A model generated the notes under the pieces. That model searched no databases and had not been told where the DNA came from. It was given only the letters and a program-made list of their open reading frames with translations. This document shows, piece after piece, positions 45,309 through 55,394 of a DNA stretch of 64,000 nt. Source of the stretch: Pilasporangium apinafurcum (Eukaryota; Oomycota; Peronosporomycetes; Pythiales; Pythiaceae); NCBI GenBank assembly GCA_001600495.1, contig BCKE01000004.1:568161-632160 (forward strand), written 5' to 3'. Made by a program: the position numbers and the translations under genes. Every line of letters begins with the position of its first letter. The first letter of the stretch is position 1.

Positions 45309-47093
45309 TTATTTCGGATCGATGTTGTTTGATGGTGGTAATGGGCAGACCACTGCTGCAGGTTCATCTCCTATTGTGGGTTGGAAATGGCGCTTTCCCT
45401 TATGCACTTCCATATACAGGCGCATGTTCTTGCGCGCTTCTTCCTTCTTGGCGTCTTTTGTCTTCCACAAGTCAAGCTAAGTGCGGAGTATTGACAAACA
45501 CAAGATAGGTGTGATCGATATCCTTTGCATTGAAAAATGTCAACGCAGAAATTATTACCTCTTTGGTACGACTCGTACGCACAGCATCGTGCAGCCGCTC
45601 TTCAAGCTCCCAACAGTATCGTTGCCATTTTTCTTTCTCAGTGACCTGACTAAAAAGGCCAAAAACCAACAACGAATGTCAGCTCCACCTAATAAAAAGC
45701 TGATTTTGCAACCTTATATGCTTCGTTAACATACTCTTCCACTAATGCTCGTAAGTCGAGAACGGCATGAGCTGCCGCTGCCAGTTCCTGCTCTGCTTTC
45801 TTCAATTTGAAAGATGCCTCGATGGCTTTTCCATGCAGCGAAATACAGTTGGTGGTTTTGATCGTAGTGGGTGTGATGATTGCCGGACTTACCTTGGTCT
45901 TTGGCGGCAATGAGTTCTTGCTCCGCTCCTTTTTGTTGTTGGTGTAATTTCTGAATCTCGCTGTCTTTCCCATCGAGTGTCTCCTTCGTAGATGCAAATG
46001 CTTCGCGCAGTCGCATATTCGTTCGCTAAAGCAGCCATACAATTGCAACAATGTCATCTAAGCATAATAAACTAAGGTGCTACTCGAGCAAGTAACTATT
46101 CATTCATATACTAAATACCGCTTTCTCGTTCACTTCGGTCTTTAACACCTCGCAAGCATCTTCGAGTTTCTAAGATTCCAAAACAACGTCAAAATCCATG
46201 AAGACGATCATTTATTGGTGATCTATCAAGAGGGAACTCGTACCAATGCTTTTTGGATAATGTAGTCGATCGTCTGATCACACGTTACCATCGATTGAGC
46301 AAGTTCTTCCGTCGTCCCTACAAAATGTGTAGTTTCTCGTCACGCTAAAATACCTTTCAAAAAATATTTGGCTTGTTTTTGCTGTAATGTACCGAGCAAT
46401 ATCCCCATTTTGCGTAAGTCGTGGGTGAACTGCGCGGCTCCGTTCTCTCTCAGTTGGGCATAGTATTGCAACACTGTATCAGGTTGTAACTCCTGAGGAT
46501 TTGTTTGGCAAACGTGAGTGCTTATTATTTACTCGTTACGAATATTTAGGGAGGATCAAAATCCATACCTTTAGCCCAGCAAGCTTGGATATTACTCCTT
46601 CATTATGCGCTTCATTCTTCATGAAGTACGCCATCATCTTCACAGCCACTCCACTCCACTCGGGAAATGTTTCTGGAATCGAGAGGTCCTGCAGACCGAA
46701 TATCCAGCCATTATCACCAAAATCACAGAGTCAAGATAAAATAAAAATGCTGAGAGTACGAAAGAAACGGGGTTATCTCATCGTACGCTTTTGATGTCCT
46801 TTTCTTCGCTTGATGATTTTGGGAACGACTCTGTTAACTTCGTCACCTGGTGGACGAGAAATTCCAGATTTTGCTGCTTTTCTTTCTATAAACAAAATAC
46901 AAACCAAACACGCAAAAATGAAGATCAATTAATAAAAGACGGAGCGTACATTGGTGGAGGCTCAGAGAGATATGCCTTCTACCAGCTCCACTTCATATTC
47001 TCGAAGGCGAATTTCTTGCTCAAAAATCGTTTCTCGTAGCGTTTCCAACTCTTGATATACAGTCTTCATGTCAACATAAAACGACTGTAACAT
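45309..47093 (-). CDS. Ten-exon coiled-coil protein, unknown family
   Basis: Minus-strand exons: 47093..46983, 46885..46787, 46688..46569, 46492..46393, 46317..46244, 46169..46119, 46025..45893, 45825..45713, 45645..45559 and 45476..45309. All ten join in frame to 351 residues, strong evidence that the gene is real although no exon exceeds 168 nt. The N-terminal part is a coiled coil (LETLRETIFEQEIRLREYEV). A globular helical part follows at ~70-170 (LSIPETFPEWSGVAVKMMAY, LQYYAQLRENGAAQFTHDLR). Then come long coiled coils (REAFASTKETLDGKDSEIQK, KLKKAEQELAAAAHAVLDLR) and a short proline-containing end. No family recognised; cytoskeletal or ciliary roles are plausible. More 5' exons may exist upstream of 47093. 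Confidence 0.75.
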
Positions 47094-47655
47094 CGCTCAA
47101 GCAGCAGCACAAGATTGATCACACTATAGTCAGCTACCTAAGACATGAATCAAAAATATTATCCACGTGTCTAAAGTAGCGTGTCACACCTTGATGCTCT
47201 GAATGTGACGGCAACCTTTCTGTTCCGAGTCAACGTAGAGAATCATACAATTTGGTAACCAAGATTCATAGTTAGTCCACGTTCACACAAAGTGCATTCA
47301 AACAGTGAAATGATCTATGATCGTGTGCGCCTACCCAGCAATACAGGAATAGTTCTTTGGCGCCGCATTCTTTGCAACATGAGCGCGCCAATTTCTTCAG
47401 TGTTTCGCTACGGCCAACAACCCAGGACAGCAAACAACGACGTTATCGGATCAGAGACGTATATACGTAGAGGAAGCAGTGGAGGAGATCTAATGCAGCG
47501 CTCAATTATCCAGCAGCTACGTACGTGGGGAACTTCTCCGTCATGTCAACCGCCTGCAAACTTGACGAATTTGAAGAAAAGTGGTCGTGAAACGGATCAG
47601 GGCACTTCAACTCTCACCATAAGAACATTTGAGCAATGTAATCATTTCTCGCAGT
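47094..47655. other. Intergenic region
   Basis: 5' flank of the minus-strand coiled-coil gene. A plus-strand frame at 47292..47852 runs through here into the Fanzor repeat and is not believed to be a gene, because its second half is repeat sequence read in a non-native frame. Confidence 0.5.
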
Positions 47656-47659
47656 TAGC

Positions 47660-48033
47660 AGGATACAGACGAAACCGTGTGGATGCGTTTGAGAGATTGC
47701 AAGACTCTCCCGCTGCCCAAGCATACTCCTACACTCTATTCTCCTCATCAGCCGTCTCACAAGAACAAGTCATGCATCGGCCACACACACCAGCTCAACA
47801 AGCTAGGACTCCCACCAGACTCTCCGCTGCAACAACAGCGAGTGCAGAATGACGTGGGAGCGAGATGCGAATATGTTGGAGAACATTCTTACACTCGCCA
47901 TGTGTCTCCTACATGGACTTTTAAGACTACTCGAGTTGTGACGAGGAGAATAGAGTGTAGGGAGAGTATGTATGGAATCTAACAACCCCTCAAACGCGTC
48001 GACATGGTACTCCGTATCCTGATAATCGCCAGT
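47660..48033 (+). mobile_element. Fanzor-tail repeat with left arm of 285-bp inverted repeat
   Basis: 47749..48033 is the reverse complement of 49673..49957. On the plus strand it reads LRCNNSECRMTWERDANMLE then NILTLAMCLLHGLLRLLEL and a stop: a Fanzor/TnpB zinc-ribbon cysteine pair followed by the RuvC-III region (ERDAN, normally RDVN). Just outside the arm (47660..47748) lies an oppositely oriented piece of the same repeat's end (GTGTGGATGCGTTTGAGAG). This copy is therefore a nested, partly palindromic fragment. No upstream nuclease domain is present; the element is a relic. Confidence 0.7.
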
Positions 48034-48051
48034 CGACGCATCGATAACTCA

Positions 48052-48425
48052 ATGGCGACGATCGTTCCTATCACTTTGTTGCCAGTGCACGGATGGACTC
48101 TACTGATTGGTGCTATTGTGTGTTAGGGCATTCAGTGAGTGGTGCTTTGCATTGGAGAAGCACGCCACAAACACAAAATTACATCCAATGCACACATCAA
48201 CATGGTGGAGATTTACCAGCATTCCTTATTCTGCTGTTTACCTCGACATACTTAGTCTGTATGAATCTGAATGGGTCGCAAATATTTACTTGATTATCGG
48301 TACGATCGCTGCAGTGTATATCACCCTCAGATCTCGGTCCTAACTGAAATAGTCCGTGTTGCTGGCTTCGTCGTCTACGCCCGAAGCTACCCGACTGGAG
48401 ATCCAAGACAACCACTAACGGAGCA
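48052..48425 (+). pseudogene. Broken MGST3-like (MAPEG) gene copy
   Basis: Pieces of a MAPEG protein appear in order but with stops and frame changes. There is an exon-1-like start ITLLPVHGWTLLIGAIV that hits a stop, an exon-2-like IQCTHQHGGDLPAFLILLFT, then an exon-3-like VYHP followed by IVRVAGFVVYARSYPTGDP. The order and spacing match the intact paralogue at 48783..49486, and the GATCGCTGCAG splice acceptor before VYHP is still visible. It lies just inside the left inverted-repeat arm. Best read as a decayed tandem duplicate. Confidence 0.7.
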
Positions 48426-48782
48426 GCCATATATCCATGCAAGTAAATAATGTATGATCATCTTATCACCTACATTGCAATTTAAGTATCGTATCACGAC
48501 ACTGTGTTCATGCTAATAAAAACGTATCAAACTCTTCAGCGATTCTTTGAGGCCAGCGACAACCTCAACAGCAATACCAAGTCAGGACTATGCAATGACG
48601 GCGGTGCCAACCCATCCACAGAATGATGGCCATTGTTGAAGAGGTCCATCAACAGTACCATCATTCTGCATCTGTGACCACAATCAAACCAAAGTCCAAC
48701 AACTCGGCAGTCATGAACAATGATAATGCACATTGCAGATTTTGCCAGACCACTCGCATTACAGATCTTGTCTCGAGCATCA

Positions 48783-49486
48783 ATGGAAACCATTTCTATC
48801 ACTCTTCAGCCTGCACATGGGTGGATCCCTCTGGTCGCCGCCGGTGGATGCTTCGTGGCTCAGTTCACTGCACTTCGTGTCGATGTAGCTCACCGCAAAT
48901 ATGGAATTCTGGCACCGCAGGCACGTCTTAGTTTGCGATTACCGCTCATGCTCTCTGCAGAGAAAGCGAGTGGATTTGTAAGATGGTTGCGTGTATTTGC
49001 GTAGATACATGCGGACAAGATTGATAAAACTGACAAGACTGACAAGCACGTAAACGAATTCCACAACATTCAGCGCGGGCATCAATATGTGGTAGAGAAT
49101 CTACCAATTTTCCTCACGCTTCTGTTCACCTCAGCGTATGACATTGACCAAAGTGATCTAGCGCTGCAGTTTGCATGTGGATAATACTGATTGATGTATC
49201 CATTCCGTTCTGGTGCAGTGTATATCACCCGTACATCGCTGCGTCAGCTGGAGCAGTTCGTGTCGCCAGCTTCGTTGTGTACACCCGAGCCCACCCGATC
49301 GGAGATCCTAAGAAAAGAATAAAGGGCCACCTTGGTAAGATCAAAATCTGAATTATTTGTATGCTTGTGCTTGATGGAGTGATTAACATATTATATGTGA
49401 TTGTGGATTCATTAGGCTACTTTGGACTCTTTATGCTGTTTGGTCTCACGATCAAGACAACGTTGAAGATATTGGGATATGTCTAA
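48783..49486 (+). CDS. MGST3-like MAPEG family protein, copy A
   Basis: Exons 48783..48920, 49005..49135, 49219..49334 and 49416..49486 give 151 residues, the normal MGST3 size. Four hydrophobic segments are present. Signatures are ITLQPAHGWIPLVAA, HNIQRGHQYVVENLPIFLTL (the conserved N/E and R...H.N.E motif, with Tyr-Val replacing the usual Asn-Met), AGAVRVASFVVYTRAHPIGD and a C-terminal YFGLFMLFGLTIKTTLKILG. MAPEG enzymes conjugate glutathione to, or reduce, lipid peroxides and eicosanoid-like substrates in the ER or outer mitochondrial membrane. It is the most diverged intact copy. Its first intron would use a GC donor (CAG/GCACGT), and the insert DKTDKTDK is unique to it. It could be losing function or changing specificity. 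Confidence 0.75.
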
Positions 49487-49672
49487 ATTGTCCAGGCTAA
49501 CATGCTCGACTTCGAAATTATTTCTTTGTGAAATCAATAAAGACGTACAAAGCGAGCGAAGGACACCATAGGATGTTGTTGATCTAAGTCAACATACAAT
49601 GTGTGTTTTGAAAGGCACATTGCTGCATGCAATATTTTTCTGTATCCTTTGGATGTATAATCGTGTCTCTCT

Positions 49673-50013
49673 ACTGGCGATTATCAGGATACGGAGTACC
49701 ATGTCGACGCGTTTGAGGGGTTGTTAGATTCCATACATACTCTCCCTACACTCTATTCTCCTCGTCACAACTCGAGTAGTCTTAAAAGTCCATGTAGGAG
49801 ACACATGGCGAGTGTAAGAATGTTCTCCAACATATTCGCATCTCGCTCCCACGTCATTCTGCACTCGCTGTTGTTGCAGCGGAGAGTCTGGTGGGAGTCC
49901 TAGCTTGTTGAGCTGGTGTGTGTGGCCGATGCATGACTTGTTCTTGTGAGACGGCTGGTGAGCTATGATGGCATGGTCGAATGTATTTACACTGCACGAC
50001 ACCATCCATGAAC
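49673..50013 (-). mobile_element. Fanzor-tail repeat with right arm of 285-bp inverted repeat
   Basis: 49673..49957 is the inverted partner of 47749..48033; the similarity to the 12.7-kb copy extends on to about 50013 (ACGACACCATCCATGAA). On the minus strand it carries the same zinc-ribbon and ERDAN/NILTLAMCLLHG residues as the left arm. Together the arms bracket 1.64 kb holding the broken MAPEG copy and MAPEG copy A. Confidence 0.7.
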
Positions 50014-50419
50014 CTTTTGGCTCTTATTTTTCTCAGAAAACGAATTCTAAGCAATAAAATAATCAACGGAAAAAATGTGGGCTATCGACTAGTGGTAGTT
50101 TCAGCAAAACTAACCCAGTGTGCAGAGAGATCTACTTGTAGCAATTGCAATGGCAAAGGAGGAGGGGAATGAAATAGTCTTTGCCCCTCCATATCACTCA
50201 GATTCCTGATCCATAGAAACAATATGGGCTATTGTGCTCTGATGTACACTCAACTATTGCGTATTTAATGTACTAGTTGACGATAATGCGTTTATTACAT
50301 TAAAACCACTTGATATGACATACCGGTTTATTGAAATCGTCACACTATGAAATCTCATGCCTCAATATCCATACCAAAGGAATGAAAGCTACACTACATG
50401 AACTTGATCATTTCAGTGT
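50014..50419. other. Intergenic region
   Basis: AT-rich sequence between the Fanzor repeat and the 3' end of MAPEG copy B. No gene seen. Confidence 0.5.
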
Positions 50420-51101
50420 CTACAAGTAGCCCAGCAGTCGCAAGCCTGCTTCAATCGTGAACACCAAGTGAGCAAGCAAGCCAAAATATCCTAAATACGA
50501 GCACGCATTAGTTCGCTATTGATTTCATCTATGTACAGAAAACATAGTAACGGCATACCAACGAAGCCCTGCAATCGCTTCTTCGGGTCACCGGTGGAGT
50601 AGCCGCGGACATACAAGATGAAACCCACAACACGAACCACACCAGCAATCGCAGCCATCTGTGGACGGAAGATTCTATACCATTTAACAAAACGCGATTT
50701 CACTCATCAATACCATTACTAGAGAGCTTTTTGCAAAAATTTGGACGAGATATACATACCCTGCCGTGAACAGCAACATCAAAAACAATGGGATTTGCTC
50801 CAACATGTTTTGGTGCGCGCGCTGGACACAGTTGAATGCCTTGGCATTCTTATCACTCTTTTCCGCATACATCTATTAGCGGGGAAGAACAAATAATACC
50901 ATCAATTTCAGATCGATCTCTATTGAGACGAAGAAGACAAACATTTCCCATTATTGAACATACCTCTGGATAGGGCACATTGTAGAGTTTCCGCGCTCTA
51001 CCCACTTTGCTGGCGGCCCAAAAATTCACAAACAGCGTCAACACGACGACAAAGAGCAGATAACCGTGCTCTGGTTGCACTGGGACATGGACGACTGCCA
51101 T
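50420..51101 (-). CDS. MGST3-like MAPEG family protein, copy B
   Basis: Minus-strand exons 51101..50964, 50872..50760, 50674..50559 and 50490..50420 give 151 residues. It is the canonical copy: VQPEHGYLLFVVVLTLFVNF, KLYNVPYPE, MYAEKSDKNAKAFNCVQRAH, QNMLEQIPLFLMLLFTAG, VRVVGFILYVRGYSTGDPKK, LRLLGYL. These match microsomal glutathione S-transferase 3 in every conserved block. Expected role: membrane-bound glutathione transferase/peroxidase against lipid hydroperoxides. Intron positions and phases are identical to copies A and C, showing that all derive from one ancestor. The start codon follows a ~20-residue in-frame upstream stretch that is not needed. Confidence 0.92.
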
Positions 51102-51354
51102 TTGCTTTGACTTGGAGTTGATTGTTTTTGCTTGTGATGCACGAAGTAAATTAGACACTGCTTGGATGATCACACAACCGGCAAATGCCGCGCTTTCAGT
51201 ATACTATTATGGACTATTACGTCGCAACGGTTGGACAAGTTATATTGAATAAAATATAGAGTCTTTTATTTGATGTGAATATTTATGGATCAAACGACAA
51301 TTGATGACGCAATCTGTCACAGAACACTCAACAGCAGAATTGCTGGTGATTAGC

Positions 51355-51660
51355 AGAATATGGACTTGAACCGTGTGGATGCGTTTGAGCGATTTAATCT
51401 CTCCCGCTGTCCACGCATACTCTTTCTACACTCTTTCCTCTTCGTTGTAACTCGATTAATCCTGGAAGTCCATGTAGGAGACACATAGCGAGTGTAAGGA
51501 TATTTTTCAACACATTCACGTCTTGCTCGTCATGCATCTCCTACATGGATTTGCAAGGCCACTTGAGTTATGACGAACAGAAGAGTGTAGGAAGAGTATC
51601 CATGGGAAGCGAGAGAGTCTAACAAACTCTCAAACACCCACACGGTAATCCATATCCTAC
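51355..51660. mobile_element. Compact palindromic Fanzor-end repeat
   Basis: The sequence AATATGGACTTGAACC..GTGGATGCGTTTGAG opens the element; a degenerate inverted copy closes it (CTCAAACACCCACACGG..ATCCATATCC). The shared core block TCCATGTAGGAGACACAT appears near 51470 and inverted near 51540, with almost no spacer. It is thus a foldback of ~300 bp built from the Fanzor-tail repeat. It lies between the divergent MAPEG copies B and C. Only the end block remains; the zinc-ribbon codons are lost. Confidence 0.6.
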
Positions 51661-51979
51661 AAACCGTCAGCGCAATCATTCCTGTTGAAGTGTATGTGTC
51701 CCATCACCCTTCCCACATAATCCGCTCATAATACTGGACTTATATTAGTAAAATTATATTCTCTTATAAAGATAATAGCCTTAATAGTGATCTAATTACG
51801 GCCTTAATAAATTTGGTGTGTGGCCATAATCTTTTGCTAGATTCGAGACTCATTTTTGCTTCGATTCCAGTAGATTCGTTCGAAAATGAGATAAATTGGA
51901 GGCTGTGTTTACATTCCATAATCTGACAAGACAAGAACAAGAGAGACAAACACGCAAAACCAAGTTAACACTAAGCAAC

Positions 51980-52663
51980 ATGGCCGTCACTGGACTCGAA
52001 TTACAGGAAGCACATGGCTACGTCGTGCTTATAGTGGTGCTGACGATGTTTGTTAACATCTGGGCGGGAGAAAAAGTCGGCGCGGCCCGGAAAACGTACA
52101 ATATCCCATATCCACAGGTATACTTTAAAGCAACGATGACAACTGCAACAAACTGGTCCTGATGACAACAAGACTCACGCAGTGGTTCCATGTAGATGTA
52201 TGCAGAAAAAAGTGATCGAGATGCCATTGCGTTCAACTGCATTCAACGTGCACATCAAAATCTCCTAGAACAAATTCCAATCTTCTTCGCTGCTCTCTTC
52301 CTTGGAAGGTATGCGTTCAAATATGTCATGTTAGTGTTTCGATTTGGTATGTATCCAATTCTGATTGCGTTGTTTCCTGAAATTTTCTAGTTTCTACCAC
52401 CCAGTCATCGCAGCCATCGCTGGATTTGTGCGAGTACTTGGCTTCATTGCGTATGTTCGTGGGTATGCAACGGGTGTTCCAAACAAGCGGTTGCAAGGCG
52501 TCTTTGGTGCGTGTTTTTGTTGTTCTCTTCCGTTCTACCAGCGTTGTCGAGTGGCGTTTGCTAAGCATTTCGGGAATTTATCTTTACCACAGGCCACCTT
52601 GCAATGCTTGTACTGCTCGGGCTTACCATTGAAACGGGTCTCCGTTTTCTAGGAGTATTCTAA
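51980..52663 (+). CDS. MGST3-like MAPEG family protein, copy C
   Basis: Exons 51980..52117, 52196..52308, 52391..52506 and 52593..52663 give 151 residues. The conserved blocks are intact: LQEAHGYVVLIVVLTMFVNI, KTYNIPYPQ, MYAEKSDRDAIAFNCIQRAH, QNLLEQIPIFFAALF, FYHPVIAAIAGFVRVLGFIA and LRFLGVF. It is closest to copy B and is arranged head to head with it, with about 0.9 kb and a Fanzor-end hairpin between the two starts. Function as for copy B: glutathione-dependent transferase/peroxidase in the ER or mitochondrial outer membrane. Confidence 0.92.
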
Positions 52664-52896
52664 TCACCGGCATTGTCCCTAAATGAGGCCATGAATGCGT
52701 CATATAATGTAATCAATGCCATACTTTCATCAAGTTTTACGCATCCTGCCTTTCATAGAGTTGCTTGTAGGACAGTCTGGTTTTCTTTCCTGCTGCAAAT
52801 GTCACCTCATCGACATTCGCCCGATATTTTGATCGCATGTCTGCTTTTGTTGTGCTTTTCTGGACAAGGTCAACCAGAATTTTACTTAAGTCATCT

Positions 52897-53088
52897 TTAT
52901 TGGCTGTCGCGCACTGCAGCAGATGCATCCGAAGCCGACCCTGGACCGTCCAGCATGATCTGACAGAACTGCTTTGGGTCACAATTTTCGAGTAATTTCG
53001 ATAGTTACAAGTAGACCAAAATATCGAAATAGGGAGCGATTGCTGAAACTTCAACATCAAACCCTGATTTGGCAAACCGTGAATACAG
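52897..53088 (-). pseudogene. Saposin-like fragment
   Basis: On the minus strand a frame reads SGFDVEVSAIAPYFDILVYL, a stop, then LSKLLENCDPKQFCQIMLDG. The pattern of an amphipathic helix followed by LENC.PKQFCQIML is that of the end of a saposin B domain, a small disulfide-bonded lipid-binding fold. One stop interrupts it and no signal peptide or first cysteine pair is seen upstream. It is more likely a relic than an exon; a different frame of the same strand stays open for 133 codons but lacks recognisable features. Confidence 0.35.
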
Positions 53089-53552
53089 TGCTGTACAAGA
53101 CTTATTAATATTTGTCCGTACCACTTATTCTTCACCACTCAATTTTCGCTACCAGCGCCATGCGCAAATCAGGAACCTCCGCTCGCACATACCATCCAGA
53201 CATGCATAACGATTCAAAAAAAGGTTTTTGTCATCCATGGTTTTATCGCTATGGTATCACAGGAGAGATTCTATCACATCCAGACGATCCATGAAAGATT
53301 TGCGATGTGATGATGCTAGCAACTTCGACATCGAAGTAGATCCACCAATCAAAACTGTTGGTAAAATAAAAACTACTTTTTATTGGATGAAATGTGTATT
53401 AAATGTCTGGATTGGCTGATAATTCATAACCAGCCGTCGCAAAGTGAGAAGCTCCGCTCATTGTGTGGACTCACTCCATTTCCGGTTTCCCCTTTGGATC
53501 GCCAAGAAGAACAACAGCCGTCTCGACAAAGCGTCACGTGCTGAGCATCACC
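53089..53552. other. Intergenic region with ATIC promoter
   Basis: No recognised gene. Upstream in-frame codons run into the ATIC frame from 53463 but lack an ATG in a family-like context. Confidence 0.5.
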
Positions 53553-55394
53553 ATGAGCCATATCCTCCACGCTGTATCCACGGGCACGCAGAGCTCGCTC
53601 GTGCCGATCCGTCGCGCACTTCTTTCCGTCTCTGACAAGACTGGGGTCATCGAATTGGCCAAATTCTTGTCGCAACATGGTGTTGAGTTGCTCTCCACTG
53701 GTGGTACTGCCAAGGCGATTCGTGACGCAAACCTTCCAGTGATCGACGTCTCTGCGTATACTGGTGCACCGGAATTGATGGACGGCCGCGTAAAGACCCT
53801 GCACCCGAAAATCCATGGTGGATTGCTGGGTGTACGTGGCAATGCGCAACACGAAAAAGATATGGCTGACAATGGCATCAAAACCATCGATTTGGTGGTG
53901 CTCAACCTCTATGCGTTTGAGGCGGCGGTCGCAACGGGTTCGGATTTTGACACCTGTATTGAAAACATTGACATTGGTGGACCATCAATGCTGCGGTCGT
54001 CGGCAAAGAACCACAAATCAGTCGTGATCTGCACAAGTCCTGCGCAATACCAACCGCTGATTGAAGAATTGCAAGGCAATAATTTCCACACGACGCTCGA
54101 GTTCCGTCGCAAGTGTGCGGCCGCAGCGTTTGCGCTTTCCGCGTCCTACGATTCATCCATTTCGTCGTGGATCAATGGTCAATTGGGTGATTCAGCCCCA
54201 ACCGTCACGCGTGTCTACAAGCAGGAGTTTCCACTCAAGTATGGCTGCAATCCGCACCAAAAACCAGCGTCAATCCTCAGTTTGTCTGGCACAAACTTAC
54301 CGTTCAAAGTGCTTAATGGCACTCCCGGATACATCAATCTGCTGGATGCCGCCAACGCTTACCAGCTCGTGCGTGAATTGCGATTGAGTTTGCATTTGCC
54401 AGCGGCTGCTTCGTTCAAGCACGTCAGCCCTGCGGGTGCTGCTGTGGCCGTGGACTTGGAAGACTCACTCCACTCGGCTTATGAAGTTGGCAATGTTAAG
54501 CTGACACCACTGTCGTTGGCATACTTGCGCGCGCGTAATGCCGATCCACTCTCGTCGTTTGGTGATTTCGTTGCGGTGAGTGACGTTGTCGACGAAGCAA
54601 CGGCCAAGATTCTCAAGCGTGAGGTCAGCGATGGTATCATCGCCCCTGGCTACGAACCAGCGGCTTTGGAGATTTTGAAGAGCAAGAAGAGCGGTAACTT
54701 CATTGTCTTGGAAGCTGATGCGCATTTCAAGCTGCCGGACGTTGAGTACCGTGAAGTGGCTGGTATCACATTCTCGCAGAAGCGCAACGATGTCATTTTC
54801 TCACATGACCACCTGAAGGATGTGGTCACCAGCGGTGCTGGTACGCTGACCGATTCAAAACAGCGTGATCTGATCTTGGCGGCCATCACGCTCAAGTATA
54901 CGCAATCGAACTCGGTCGGATACGCCAAGGACGGTCAAATGATCGGTGTTGGTGCGGGGCAGCAATCGCGTGTGGATTGCATCAAGCTTGCTGGCCGAAA
55001 GGTGGCGATCTGGCACTTGCGTCAGCATCCAAAGGTGCAGGGATTGGCGTTCAAGAGCTCCGTGAAGCGTCAGGATCGTGTGAACGCGCGTGTGCGGTAC
55101 ATTGAAGGCGACATGGCGCCTGCTGAATTAGCCACATTCAACGAACTGTTTGACGTTGCTCCGGAGCCACTAACGGCTGCGGAGAAGGAAGAGTTCCTCG
55201 CCACGCTCACGGATGTGAGTCTGGCCTCAGACGCGTTCTTTCCGTTCCGTGATTCCATCGATCACGCGTCCAAGTTGGGCGTCAAGTTCATCACACAACC
55301 TGGTGGTAGCAACCGCGACGCTGATGTCAAGTCTGCCTGTGAAGAGTATGGCATCACCATGGCGTTCTCCAATCTGCGTCTCTTCCATCATTAA
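53553..55394 (+). CDS. ATIC: Bifunctional AICAR transformylase / IMP cyclohydrolase
   Basis: Single exon; the ATG at 53553 gives 613 residues. The N-terminal MGS-like IMP cyclohydrolase domain (~20-215) has LLSVSDKTGVIELAKFLSQ, LLSTGGTAKAIRD and DGRVKTLHPKIHGGLLG. The C-terminal transformylase has the catalytic Lys-His in SFKHVSPAGAAVAV, plus LKYTQSNSVGYAKDGQMIGV and GAGQQSRVDCIKLAGRKV. It catalyses the last two steps of de novo IMP synthesis, formyl transfer from 10-formyl-THF to AICAR and then ring closure. The length and sequence are of the eukaryotic ATIC type (about 590 residues) rather than bacterial PurH, with a short N-terminal extension. Codon use resembles BiP's, implying high expression. 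Confidence 0.96.
   Translation: MSHILHAVSTGTQSSLVPIRRALLSVSDKTGVIELAKFLSQHGVELLSTGGTAKAIRDANLPVIDVSAYTGAPELMDGRVKTLHPKIHGGLLGVRGNAQHEKDMADNGIKTIDLVVLNLYAFEAAVATGSDFDTCIENIDIGGPSMLRSSAKNHKSVVICTSPAQYQPLIEELQGNNFHTTLEFRRKCAAAAFALSASYDSSISSWINGQLGDSAPTVTRVYKQEFPLKYGCNPHQKPASILSLSGTNLPFKVLNGTPGYINLLDAANAYQLVRELRLSLHLPAAASFKHVSPAGAAVAVDLEDSLHSAYEVGNVKLTPLSLAYLRARNADPLSSFGDFVAVSDVVDEATAKILKREVSDGIIAPGYEPAALEILKSKKSGNFIVLEADAHFKLPDVEYREVAGITFSQKRNDVIFSHDHLKDVVTSGAGTLTDSKQRDLILAAITLKYTQSNSVGYAKDGQMIGVGAGQQSRVDCIKLAGRKVAIWHLRQHPKVQGLAFKSSVKRQDRVNARVRYIEGDMAPAELATFNELFDVAPEPLTAAEKEEFLATLTDVSLASDAFFPFRDSIDHASKLGVKFITQPGGSNRDADVKSACEEYGITMAFSNLRLFHH

Noticed and set aside
47292-47852. 186-codon plus-strand frame
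   Set aside because: Its second half is the Fanzor repeat read in a non-native frame and its first half has no family features or splice links.
52737-53138. 133-codon minus-strand frame
   Set aside because: Overlaps the saposin-like residues in a different frame; composition unremarkable and start weak.
54465-54928. Antisense frames within ATIC
   Set aside because: Shadows of a codon-biased gene, as with BiP.
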